Shown: positions 34,852 to 43,763 of the stretch, piece by piece | Layout: each line of letters opens with the position of its first letter | Numbering within the stretch: position 1 is the first letter of the stretch | Source: Microcystis aeruginosa FD4 | GTDB taxonomy: Bacteria > Cyanobacteriota > Cyanobacteriia > Cyanobacteriales > Microcystaceae | Assembly (NCBI RefSeq): GCF_009792235.1 | Contig: NZ_CP046973.1 | Location: 4,836,001 to 4,900,000 of the forward strand | DNA: 64,000 nt | Direction: 5' to 3' | Program-made: the position numbers and the translations under genes | Notes under the pieces: generated by a model | Seen by the model: the letters and a program-made list of their open reading frames with translations, nothing else | Told to the model about the DNA's origin: nothing | Database searches by the model: none

Positions 34852-35600
34852 ATGACTCGCCAAATCTATGAACAATTTGCCAAGGAATATCTGGAGGAAT
34901 TACTTACCCCTCTAGGGACGATTAGAAAGAGATTCGCAGTTGTTTGTCAAAGTTATATGCCGTTCATGGGGATGTCTTGAGAAAAGCGAAACGGTCAAAC
35001 AAAACTCTGACTGAAACACAATTGCCTTTCTTATGGATTCTAACGCCCACCTTTTCAGCTAGAATGATTGAAGATTTCGGGACTAACAGCGATGAGAGTA
35101 ATTGGTTAACAGGGGTTTACTTTTTAGCTAAGTCTCTCAAATCGGGCATCATTGTCATTCATCAATTACCAGTAAATGAAGACACCTTATGGTTGAGAGT
35201 ATTAGGTAAAGGAGGAACTCAAAAACGAGCCGTAGAAGAGTTAGTTGAACTGCCAGAACGCAATCCTTTTCGAGAGAATTTACTAGAAATTCTGGCCAAC
35301 TGGCGCAAGAATTTAGAATTGAGAGATAATTTAAGTACAGAGGAACAGGAGGACATCATGAACTTATCACCAGCTTATCTAAAGCAACGAGAAGAGTGGA
35401 AATTAGAAGGAAAGCAAGAAGGTACTTTAGAGGGACAACTTTCGCTGATAGCCAGTCTTCTGGAAGGGCGGTTTGGCAGCCTAGATTCGGAATTATCCAG
35501 TCTAGTAGAAAAGATTGCCCAACTTCCCATCTCGGAACGCACCGGGTTACTTCTTTCTTTGGCGAATTTATCCCGCTCAGAACTGTTAGAAAGATTTTGA
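34852..35600 (+). pseudogene. Rpn/PD-(D/E)XK transposase-like (DUF4351) gene, frameshifted
   Basis: Starts MTRQIYEQFAKEYLEELLTP, the conserved front of the family. The frame then breaks near 34920 and resumes about two bases off at 34944. The 218-residue remainder has SGIIVIHQLPVNEDTLWLRV and the C-terminal DUF4351 region QLSLIASLLEGRFGSLDSEL. The stop codon uses bases of an IS end at 35599, so the C-terminus may be clipped. Such genes are nuclease-fold recombination-associated proteins common in cyanobacteria. Confidence 0.75.
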
Positions 35601-35665
35601 CGCTCCCATCGCACTCAAGCGAAGGATTCCCTGTTCATCCAGTTACCTTATCTATCTCAAGGTCG
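35599..35665 (-). mobile_element. Solo right end of an IS605-type element
   Basis: GACGCTCCCATCGCACTC and GGAACAGG-type sequence to AGATAAGG are the reverse complement of the right end at 49876-49932. It is a left-over end without its tnpB, next to the left end of another IS. Confidence 0.7.
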
Positions 35666-35727
35666 CGAGAGGACTCCCGTTAAACCGCGTAGCGGTTAAC
35701 GGGAGATGAATCACGACCAGAATGAAA

Positions 35728-36159
35728 CTAACGCAGTAGCGTTTCCACTTTCGGGGAGTTTTGGTTCTCGACGTATTTTTTTAGTTGTTCGACGGTAACG
35801 CCACCACAACTGGCCACGAAATAAGCTCCCGTCCAAAAATAGGGTTTGTTGTCGAAATACTTTGCCGCTAAGTAGGGAAATTCTTTTCTAATTAAGCGAC
35901 TACTAACTGTTTTAAGGTTAGCGATTAGTTTGGATAAAGCGATGTCAGGCTTGTAATCAATAATCAGGTGAACGTGATCCGATTCACCGTTGAAATCAAG
36001 CAATGCGCTTTCCCATTTCGTCAGCGTTGATGCGAAGATATCCTTAAGTCGGGCTAAGATTTCATTGTTAATAGCTTTTTGCCGGTATTTGATGACAAAG
36101 ACGACATGAGCAGTAAGTCTATAAACAGAGCGAAATCCATGATGGTAATCAGTTGACAT
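35728..36159 (-). CDS. tnpA: IS200/IS605 transposase TnpA (HUH Y1)
   Basis: 143 residues. The HUH motif is DHVHLII and the catalytic Tyr lies in VEQLKKYVENQ; the order and length are normal. It nicks and rejoins single-stranded DNA at the hairpin ends. It overlaps nothing and is divergent from tnpB by 12 nt. Confidence 0.95.
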   Translation of the reverse strand: MSTDYHHGFRSVYRLTAHVVFVIKYRQKAINNEILARLKDIFASTLTKWESALLDFNGESDHVHLIIDYKPDIALSKLIANLKTVSSRLIRKEFPYLAAKYFDNKPYFWTGAYFVASCGGVTVEQLKKYVENQNSPKVETLLR

Positions 36160-36171
36160 ATTGGGCAGTAA

Positions 36172-37434
36172 GTGTTACAATCTAACTATATACCACGCTC
36201 GCAAACAACAGTGATAACGCTGACCTACCAGTACAAACTAAAGGTAAACAAGAGACAAGAGCGAGAGATCGTCCACATTCTCGATGTTGGCAAGAACGTT
36301 GACAATTACGCGCTCTCGGAACGGAAAGATTGGTTGAACTCTCGAAAGTGTCTTGCGGATCGCTGTTCGCTAGTTTCCGAGTACATAATTCCTGCGGATG
36401 AACCCTATCCTAATTACTTTGTTCAAGCCAAAAATCTAACGGAAGCTAAAAAAGTTTACCCGATATTAAAGACGGTTAACGCTCAAGTCTTACAGCAAGT
36501 CTTAAAAACTTTAGATAAGGCGTTTGACCAGATGAAATCGAAAAGTTTTGGCTTTCCTAGATTTAAGAAAAAGATGCGGAGTTTTGTTTTTCCTGCGCTG
36601 TCAAAAAACTTTCTAGGTGACGAATACTTAAGTTTTCCACAATTGGGAAAAATTCGGATTAGGAAATCTAGGGAGTACCCGTCTGGGTTTGAGCCTAAAC
36701 AAGCTCGAATTATCCAAAAAGCATCGGGATTTTACGTTTCGGTTTCTTTCCAATCTACGAAATTAGTTCCCGATCTGACAGTTGGGAAAACCTGTTTAGG
36801 AATTGACGCAGGAATTGAAAGTTTTGTCGCTACTTCACGGGGAGATTTAATCAAAGCCCCTCGATTTTTGTTGAAAGTACAGAGTCAGCTTAAATTGCTA
36901 CAAAGACGCTTGAAACATAGAGTCAAAGGCTCGAACAATTGGTTAAAACTTCAGGAGAAGATAGCAAGATTACACGAGAAAGTGTCTAATATTCGTAGAG
37001 ATTGGCACTTTAAACTAAGTCATTACCTTTGTGATATTGCCGATAATATCTTCAACGAAGATATTAACTTTGTTTCCTGGTCTAAAGGGATCGTTAGAAA
37101 ACAATCTCTGGATTCAGGCATTGGTAGTTTTATTAATGAGATACTACCGTTTGTTGTTTGGAAACGGGGGAAATATTATCTTAAGGTCGATAAAAACGGA
37201 ACTTCGCAAGAGTGTCCTAATTGTGGCGCGTTCACTGGTAAAAAGTCGTTATCGGAAAGAGTTCACCGGTGTGATTCTTGCGGCCACATTGAACCGAGAG
37301 ATACGGCATCAGCGAAGGTAATCGAGAACCGAGGAAAAAACGCGGTCGGGCTGACCGTGTTAGAAAACGCTTGCGGAGGCGGTCTGACGGGGGTCGTTCA
37401 GTTAAACCTGTTTGATCTAGTCAAGAGCCTATGA
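36172..37434 (+). CDS. tnpB: TnpB RNA-guided nuclease of IS200/IS605
   Basis: Up to 420 residues; GTG 36211 (VITLTYQYKLKVN) is a more natural start, and 36172 adds 13 residues. RuvC motif I is GIDAGIESFVA, motif II is NIFNEDINFVSW (Glu present) and motif III is EPRDTASAKVIENRG. The zinc finger is ECPNCGAF...RCDSCGHI. All catalytic residues are present, unlike the copy at 30714. Its guide RNA would lie at the 3' end, overlapping the right end near 37440-37482. Confidence 0.92.
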   Translation: MLQSNYIPRSQTTVITLTYQYKLKVNKRQEREIVHILDVGKNVDNYALSERKDWLNSRKCLADRCSLVSEYIIPADEPYPNYFVQAKNLTEAKKVYPILKTVNAQVLQQVLKTLDKAFDQMKSKSFGFPRFKKKMRSFVFPALSKNFLGDEYLSFPQLGKIRIRKSREYPSGFEPKQARIIQKASGFYVSVSFQSTKLVPDLTVGKTCLGIDAGIESFVATSRGDLIKAPRFLLKVQSQLKLLQRRLKHRVKGSNNWLKLQEKIARLHEKVSNIRRDWHFKLSHYLCDIADNIFNEDINFVSWSKGIVRKQSLDSGIGSFINEILPFVVWKRGKYYLKVDKNGTSQECPNCGAFTGKKSLSERVHRCDSCGHIEPRDTASAKVIENRGKNAVGLTVLENACGGGLTGVVQLNLFDLVKSL

Positions 37435-37524
37435 ACCAAGAATCCCCCGCTACACCGCGCGAGCGGTTAGCGGGGAAGAGTCAAAAAGTAGGTTTATTGA
37501 AGAAGTGGAGGGAATCATCATCCT

Positions 37525-39378
37525 ATGGCGATAATGACAAAATCATTTAGACAAAGACTGGCAGAGATTTTCGGGTTTGACCTGCGATCGCTGGCTTTAT
37601 TTCGCATTGCCTTGGCGTTAGTGGTTTTAGTAGATTTATCGGTTCGTTTTAGCCAAGTAACTGCCCATTACAGCGAATTAGGGGTTTTACCCCTAGGAAG
37701 CTTATCGAAAGTCTCTGCTAGTCCTTTTTACTGGTCGATTTTTGCTCTCAGTGACTCGGTGCTGGTGCAGAGTATCCTGTTTATTGTCGCTATAGCGATC
37801 GCATTATTGCTTTTAATTGGCTATCATACCCGTTTAGCCACGATCGCCACTTGGGCGCTAATCGTCTCTTTACATCATCGCAACCCCCTGTTACTATTTG
37901 CCGCCGATGACGTAATCCGGGCAGTATTATTCTGGGCGATGTTTTTACCCCTCGGTGCCTGTTATTCCGTGGAAAGTGCCTTAAACACCAATCCCAACCC
38001 CTTACCCAAGCGTGTGGTTTCGGCTGCCACGGTGGCTTTTATGATACAGGTGTGTTACATCTATATGTGGTCAGTGGTCTTTAAACTCAAAAGTGAGACT
38101 TGGTGGCCCGACGGTACAGCCGTTTATTACTCTCTTAGTTACGATCAATACGCTACCGCTTTGGGGAGTTTTTTACTGACTTTACCGCAGCAATTCCTCA
38201 AATTTCTAACAATTTCAGCCCTAGGCTTTGAATGGTTCGGTCCGCTATTGATGTTTGTTCCCTTTCGCAATAGTTTATTTAAAATAATCGCCGTAGTTTC
38301 CTTTATTTTCTTGCATACGGTTTTTGCGCTGATTCTACATTTAGGGGTTTTCCCTTTCTTGAGTGTTACCCATTGGTTGCCGATCATCCCCAGCTTAGTC
38401 TGGGATTGGGGACAAAAACGAATAATAAACCCAGAAAGGGAAGGTTTAAGGATTAATTATGATCGAGACTGTGGATTTTGCAAGAAAGTTGTTCATCTTC
38501 TCCGCACTTTTCTCATTTTACCCGGCACTCCCCTGTTAGTCGCTCAGGATAACCCCTCAATATACGAGGATATGGTGGCCCAAAATTCTTGGGTAGTGGA
38601 AGATTGGCAGGGAAAACGTCGGTTTAAATGGTCAGCATTGGTTTATATTGTCAGTCTTTCGCCGATTTTCTGGTTTTTAGCGCCAATTTTGCGTTTACCG
38701 CCCCTCATGACCCTAGGAACGAGAATTTATGAGTGGATTGCCTCCCATCGTCGTTTTATGGGCAATTTCACCAAACCTCTCAAGTTTCGTCCCCTGACGA
38801 TTAAATCCTCTTTACCTTTAAATATTTTGGTAATTTTCTTCTTCTTGTTGACCAGTATCTGGAATTTACGCAGTTTTGTCCGGCAATCGGCCATTAGAGG
38901 CGATTTAAATACACCTTTAATTCAATCCCTCGATCGCTTGCTCACCCGTCGTACTTTTAATACAATTGATATTCTGGCAAGAATAACTCGTTTAGACCAA
39001 TATTGGACTATTTTCTCCCCTAGTCCGCCCCGGGATGATGCTTGGTTTGTGGCAGTCAGTAAATTAGCCGATGGTTCCACGGTAGATATATTTAGAGAAG
39101 GACAGCCGGTAATTTGGGATAAACCCACGGATAGCGATCGCAATCGTTTGTATAAAACCATGCAGTGGCGGGTATATTTTATTAATCTTAATCGAGCTAT
39201 CGGTCGGTCAGTTTACGGAGAGTTTGGTCAGTATCTCTGTCAAAACTGGAATCAGCAGCACGGTAGTGATCAACAGATTAAATCCCTGCGACTTTATATT
39301 ATGCGGGAAAGGACTGTCCCCCCCGGAGAAAAACAGGGAATCGAAAAAGAACTACTCTGGCAGCAAAATTGTCTTTAA
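37525..39378 (+). CDS. HTTM membrane protein fused to a DCC thiol-oxidoreductase domain
   Basis: 617 residues. Residues 1-295 hold many membrane helices of the HTTM family (FRIALALVVLVDLSVRF, GYHTRLATIATWALIVSLHH), which is related to vitamin-K-dependent carboxylases. A DCC (DUF393) domain follows at about 308-410: LRINYDRDCGFCKKVVHLL with the CxxC-type pair. A hydrophobic helix and a C-terminal soluble region complete it. The active chemistry is not known; the fusion suggests membrane thiol redox or carboxylase-like chemistry. Confidence 0.85.
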   Translation: MAIMTKSFRQRLAEIFGFDLRSLALFRIALALVVLVDLSVRFSQVTAHYSELGVLPLGSLSKVSASPFYWSIFALSDSVLVQSILFIVAIAIALLLLIGYHTRLATIATWALIVSLHHRNPLLLFAADDVIRAVLFWAMFLPLGACYSVESALNTNPNPLPKRVVSAATVAFMIQVCYIYMWSVVFKLKSETWWPDGTAVYYSLSYDQYATALGSFLLTLPQQFLKFLTISALGFEWFGPLLMFVPFRNSLFKIIAVVSFIFLHTVFALILHLGVFPFLSVTHWLPIIPSLVWDWGQKRIINPEREGLRINYDRDCGFCKKVVHLLRTFLILPGTPLLVAQDNPSIYEDMVAQNSWVVEDWQGKRRFKWSALVYIVSLSPIFWFLAPILRLPPLMTLGTRIYEWIASHRRFMGNFTKPLKFRPLTIKSSLPLNILVIFFFLLTSIWNLRSFVRQSAIRGDLNTPLIQSLDRLLTRRTFNTIDILARITRLDQYWTIFSPSPPRDDAWFVAVSKLADGSTVDIFREGQPVIWDKPTDSDRNRLYKTMQWRVYFINLNRAIGRSVYGEFGQYLCQNWNQQHGSDQQIKSLRLYIMRERTVPPGEKQGIEKELLWQQNCL

Positions 39379-39413
39379 TCAGTTATCAGTTATCAGTTAT
39401 CAGTTATCAGTTA
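39379..39413. repeat. ATCAGTT heptamer array
   Basis: Four to five tandem units in the 297-bp gap before the DUF760 gene. Similar arrays lie at 7145-7186, 45943-45970 and 63702-63730. The gap also holds TTTTGCCTCTTGCC-type low-complexity sequence near 39460-39490. Confidence 0.85.
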
Positions 39414-39675
39414 TTATAGCGTTTCCTAAGCTAGTGAGGTACACCTATTTTTCTTCCCTTTTGCCTCTTGCCTTTTGCCTTTTGCCTAAAACCCATAACT
39501 TTTGTACCTCAGCAGACTGCATACCGCTATATAGTCAGATCAAAGTTATATTGTTATCTTTGTCAGAAAAATGGCTAATTAATGCAACAAAAAATAACTA
39601 AAATTGGACAACTGATAACTGATTACTGATTACTGATTGCCTCTTTTTCCCTTTCCACATAAATACCGCTCAACT

Positions 39676-40017
39676 TTAAACATCGCTAGAACCGCTCTGG
39701 AGACTAGCGAGGGATTTTTCAAAATTCATTCTCTGTTCAGCATTGCGGAGAAAGTAACCACTCATCATTGCCGAGGCCAATAACCGGCCCAGATGTTCGC
39801 GACTGGTACTGATAGTGACCCCGAAATGTTCAGGGGGAAGGTTGCCCAAAAGTCCGATAATGTTGCGTTCCATCACTTGGAAAACCTCTTGGGACTCCGG
39901 TTTCGAGAGTTGGGCGATTGTTTCTGGACTTAAGGTCTGGACATACTGCCACAAACTCTCGGAAAATTCACTATCGGTACCGAATAAATTGTGAGGGCGA
40001 TCGTTTTCTCTATACAC
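39676..40017 (-). CDS. DUF760 family protein
   Basis: 113 residues: SLWQYVQTLSPETIAQLSKP, then MERNIIGLLGNLPPEHFGVT, then GRLLASAMMSGYFLRNAEQR. This is a conserved cyanobacterial/plastid family of helical cytosolic proteins of unknown function. Length and N-terminus are typical. Confidence 0.85.
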   Translation of the reverse strand: MYRENDRPHNLFGTDSEFSESLWQYVQTLSPETIAQLSKPESQEVFQVMERNIIGLLGNLPPEHFGVTISTSREHLGRLLASAMMSGYFLRNAEQRMNFEKSLASLQSGSSDV

Positions 40018-40210
40018 CTTTGATCTCCTTAACTCAATTTTTTTATAAACTATCCTTTTGGTTCTTCCAATTTAACAGTTTTTTGAGATAGTGGGGGTCG
40101 GCAGAACCGAACCTGAAGGGAATGGTAATTCCAAGGAGAAAATCCATCTCCGGCAAAAATCAAAAACTGCCCCGAGAAGCAGATAACCGATCACTGTTCA
40201 CTGATAACTT

Positions 40211-41374
40211 TTATTTACCCATACCTAACTGCTGGGCCTTTTGATAGACTTTACCCTCCGTCAGCAGCGAGGGAGCAATCACCACTTCCACCTGTTGCAT
40301 TTCCTTTAAGTTCTTAGCACCCAAAGTTCCCATGCTGGTTTTCAGCGCCCCCAAGAGGTTATGAGTACCATCATCTAATTTTGCCGGTCCAACGAGGATT
40401 TCGGCAATAGTTCCCGTACTGCCCACACTAATCCGGGTTCCCCGGGGTAGAACCGGGCTAGGTGTGGCCATACCCCAGTGAAAACCGCGGCCAGGGGCCT
40501 CCACGGACCGGGCAATGGGAGAACCAATCATCACCGCATCGGCGCCACAGGCGATACATTTGCAGATATCACCGCCGGTAATAATGCCGCCATCGGCAAT
40601 AACGGGGACGTATTTACCGGTTTCTTGGAAAAAATCGTCCCTAGCGGCGGCACAATCGGCCACGGCAGTTGCTTGGGGAACTCCCACCCCTAAAACGCCG
40701 CGAGAAGTACAGGCAGCCCCGGGACCAATACCGACCAAAACCCCGACTGCCCCGGTTTTCATCAGGTTAAGGGCGACTTCGTAGGTGACGCAGTTACCCA
40801 AAACCACGGGAATGGGCATTTCTTGGCACAGTTGCACTAAATCGAGGGGGGTGATAGCTTCTGGGGATAAATGGGCAGTGGAAACAACGGTTGCTTGGAC
40901 AAAAAGAATATCGGCCGCTGCTTGGGCAACGATGGCACCGTATTTGACGGCACCGGCAGGGGTGAGGCTAACTGCCGCAATACCGCCTTTTTCTTGAATT
41001 TCTTGGATACGAAGCTCGATTAGTTGCGGTTTAATCGGTTCTGCGTAGAGTTCCTGCATTAAACCGACGAATTCTGCTTTGCCGACTGCGGTAATGCGAT
41101 CAAGAATCGGGTTAGGATCCTCATAACGGGTTTGAATACCTTCGAGGTTTAGTACCCCTAGCGCCCCCAACTCGGAGAGAAGGACGGCCATTTTAGTATC
41201 GACCACCCCATCCATAGCGCTGGCGATAATCGGGATTTCCCGCTCGATATTGCCGAGAGACCAACGGGTATCGGCTAAACTAGGATCGAGGGTTCGCACT
41301 CTGGGTACAAGTGCGATTTCATCGATACCGTAAGCTCTACGGGCTGTTTTGCCCCGACCAATAATTGTATCCAC
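40211..41374 (-). CDS. guaB3: IMP dehydrogenase-type protein GuaB3
   Basis: 387 residues, lacking the CBS insert of classical IMPDH and starting MDTIIGRGKTARRAYGIDEI, the GuaB3 signature of cyanobacteria. The catalytic Cys loop is GIGPGAACTSRGVLGVG, with IADGGIITGGDICKCIACGA and phosphate-binding residues present. GuaB3 in cyanobacteria converts IMP to XMP in guanine synthesis. It stands alone on the minus strand. Confidence 0.92.
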   Translation of the reverse strand: MDTIIGRGKTARRAYGIDEIALVPRVRTLDPSLADTRWSLGNIEREIPIIASAMDGVVDTKMAVLLSELGALGVLNLEGIQTRYEDPNPILDRITAVGKAEFVGLMQELYAEPIKPQLIELRIQEIQEKGGIAAVSLTPAGAVKYGAIVAQAAADILFVQATVVSTAHLSPEAITPLDLVQLCQEMPIPVVLGNCVTYEVALNLMKTGAVGVLVGIGPGAACTSRGVLGVGVPQATAVADCAAARDDFFQETGKYVPVIADGGIITGGDICKCIACGADAVMIGSPIARSVEAPGRGFHWGMATPSPVLPRGTRISVGSTGTIAEILVGPAKLDDGTHNLLGALKTSMGTLGAKNLKEMQQVEVVIAPSLLTEGKVYQKAQQLGMGK

Positions 41375-41456
41375 GTTTCTATATTATTTCAGACCTATTT
41401 AGCCTAGACTAGCAAATTTCGCACCATCTCGAAAAACTTTTCGGTATTATGGCTGA

Positions 41457-41702
41457 CTAGGCCCTGGGAAAATAATCGCCGCAGTTGATCGCTTGTTCGG
41501 TGTTGGCGCTCTTGGGTTGTACACTACATTTGAGGCGATAATCGTTGGTAAAGTAGCGGCAGTGGCAGCAAGGGATGGAGTGCATCCGTCGGGCAACTTG
41601 CCAACTATCCCGCACAACACTGGCTAAAGACCAGCAAACTAGAGCGATAATGGCAGCGGCGATTGAAAAACGTAAAATAATCCAGATTTCCATGGCGAGC
41701 AA
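41457..41702 (-). CDS. Small membrane protein with Cys cluster
   Basis: Up to 81 residues; ATG 41693 (MEIWIILRFSIAAAIIALVC) may be the start. There is one N-terminal helix, then HSIPCCHCRYFTNDYRLKCS and a C-terminal INCGDYFP. Four to five cysteines after the helix suggest metal or disulfide binding. It is a conserved cyanobacterial hypothetical family, function unknown. Confidence 0.6.
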   Translation of the reverse strand: MLAMEIWIILRFSIAAAIIALVCWSLASVVRDSWQVARRMHSIPCCHCRYFTNDYRLKCSVQPKSANTEQAINCGDYFPRA

Positions 41703-41831
41703 CTAAAATTACTTGATTTGGATGGGAATCAACCGAGGCAATCGGCAAGAGGGCGAATAATTAGGGTTAGATACTGAACAGTGGTAGTGGATTTGGCTCT
41801 TCTCGACTTTGTGTGATAATTTTTGCTTATG

Positions 41832-42063
41832 TAGGGCTTGCTGAAAAACTGTGTTGGTGGGGTTAGGAGTCAGTAGCCGGTCGTCAGTAGCCGGTCGTTT
41901 CAGGCTTTGTTGCCCTGCTTTTTTTGTACTAGCTTTTGTGCTATAGAAAGGATAATGCCAGGTTTTTGAAGGTCCCAATCCTATTTTCGCAGCACTAACA
42001 TCGGATTTTAACAGGTCAAAAGCCTTATTTTAAAAGGGTTTTACCATTATTCAGCCAGCCCTA
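41832..42063. mobile_element. MITE-like element with TAGGGCTTGCTGAA ends
   Basis: Inverted ends TAGGGCTTGCTGAA (41832-41845) and TTCAGCCAGCCCTA (42050-42063; one mismatch). The interior has TCAGTAGCCGG duplicated and no credible gene. Confidence 0.6.
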
Positions 42064-42355
42064 TGTAATCCTGAAGTGCTTATTTGGCAAGACTTTTAGG
42101 ACTATTTTGCTGAAGAAACTATCAGTATAGACCTCGTTTGGCTCTTCTGGTTTTCGTGTGTTAATTTTTGTTATGAATTAAAGCAAGCAAACAGCTTAAG
42201 TCAGATGTTCAAAATTGGTAAATCCATAACTTATTCTTTTAATAAGCTTTATTTTGGTATTCATTCCCTCAATTAATCCGTTGGTTGTCTGATTTTTAAA
42301 GTAATTACAGATATCCGACAAATGCTTCTGGATCATACTGGCACTACTTTGATAT

Positions 42356-42443
42356 AAGTAGGTGGGTGGAATTAAATATAAGATGAACGTAGGTTGGGCT
42401 TCGGCCGTGAGCTTTTGCCGAACGGTTGAAGCATGAAACCCAA
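42356..42443 (+). repeat. 88-nt hairpin repeat flanked by 23-bp direct repeats
   Basis: Begins AAGTAGGTGGGTGGAATT and ends AACCCAAC, with GGTTGGGCTTC paired to GAAGCATGAAACCC-like sequence. The 23-bp string starting GATCATACTGG lies on both sides (42331-42353 and 42452-42474). A second copy is at 54354-54442. Confidence 0.75.
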
Positions 42444-42486
42444 CACTTCCCGATCATACTGGCACTACTTTGATCTAATATCCCGC

Positions 42487-43476
42487 CTATTCTGATCCAT
42501 TTTTCCAATTTTCTCTCAGCACTTTGAACGTCCTACTACTTTGATAAATTTGTCTAATTTCTTCTTTCATTTCCCAGGCCATTCCTAAGCAGGGATGTTC
42601 TTTCAGGATAACTTCTAGTTGTTGTTTTTGCTCGTCCTTTAAGTCCTCTTTATTCTTCCATAATAAATGAGGTAATCCTTTTTCATGCACCCCCATTAAC
42701 TTTCTCAATTTATTAAGCTCGTCATTGATGATAGCCATTACATGAAAACGGTCATAGATGATTTTAGCATTGGGAAATAATTCCTTGATCACTGCTGTAA
42801 ATCCTGACCACATATCGACGCTCACCTCCTTCACCTTCTCTCGAACCGCCTGGAGGCTATGCTTTTAAGGCTTCCATTAATTCTTCTTGCTTATGTCCTT
42901 TAATCACATCTAGTAAAATTTTCTTGTCCAGATCTACGACCGTTGTTATGAAATCTTTCTGTCCTTTTAAGTTACTAAATTCATCTAAGCTTATTCGTTC
43001 TGGTGCTTGCCACTCTTCCTTTTCTAGTTCTTTAGCACAGTGATTAAATATTAACTCAACTTCTTCCCATCCTCACCCTTCTTCTCGACTTATTTCTTCG
43101 ATACTACAATTTTTTACTCTCTCATAAATCATCGATTCATAGCGGATTGTCTGAGGCTGTCTTAATCTCATAAAACTCAACCTTTCGCTAATATATTTTT
43201 GGCACTTTTGACAATGAAACTGGCGGCGTGGCACTTCTAAATATAATATACCCGACTGCCTAATCTTGATAAATCTCTGACTAGATTATACTCTGTCTGA
43301 TTGATTCTGTCCAAGATTTGATGGCAATTCGGACATTCAATTGTTTCATTTAAAAGAGCGAGCTTTAGGAAAATTGTCTGAGCAATTTTTTGATAATTGA
43401 CCACTGTTACATTTGGTAAATCGAGGAGTTGCTCAAAATTTATCCACATAACCCACCTCCTGTTCTGTGTTACCAT
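42487..43476 (-). pseudogene. ISL3 transposase, broken
   Basis: The N-terminal part at 43476-43237 has the zinc-binding domain (TIECPNCHQILDRI). The DDE part at 42834-42487 has KEVSVDMWSGFTAVIKELFP, then NAKIIYDRFHVMAIINDELN, the ISL3 second-Asp signature. The middle (42835-43236) is out of frame with stops. Not functional. Confidence 0.8.
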
Positions 43477-43763
43477 TATACCATCCTCACACAGAACCTA
43501 GAAGAGCCTATTCTTCTTCCTTGCACTCTAATTTCACTGAAAGATTAATTTAACCTTGATCGGTCGGGATTGATTTCTTAACCTTTTAATAAATTGATTT
43601 TTTCCCCAGTCAGGCTAGAATCAGTAGGATTAGCATCCAAGATAATTTGGGTAACTTTGGTTAATCTGAGGCAATATAGCCTAAAAAACGACAAAAATAG
43701 TCAAATTTAGGCTGAAGTGGCTTGTTTCTAACTGTTTAATCTATTATTTGGATATTAGACTCT

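Larger units (their letters stand above)
35674..37482. mobile_element. IS200/IS605 element with divergent tnpA and tnpB
   Basis: The left hairpin CTCCCGTTAA...TTAACGGGAG (35674-35705) and the right hairpin CCCCGCTA...TAGCGGGG (37445-37475) share the inner stem ACCGC/GCGGT. Between them lie intact tnpA (minus) and tnpB (plus). The right end follows the GAACCAAGAATCCC...GAGTC format. This is the only apparently complete, self-mobile IS in the window. Confidence 0.85.
41795..43508 (-). mobile_element. Nested ISL3-family element graveyard
   Basis: GGCTCTTCT-type ends appear at 41795 and 42140 and, inverted, at 43485-43508 (AGAAGAGCC). The core 42140-43508 is an ISL3 with a broken transposase. 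Further insertions lie inside it: a 232-bp MITE-like unit at 41832-42063 (TAGGGCTTGCTGAA/TTCAGCCAGCCCTA) and a hairpin repeat at 42356-42443. Confidence 0.75.

Noticed and set aside
41709..41978. Minus-strand 89-codon ORF
   Set aside because: It spans IS/MITE ends; the composition and position indicate chance reading.
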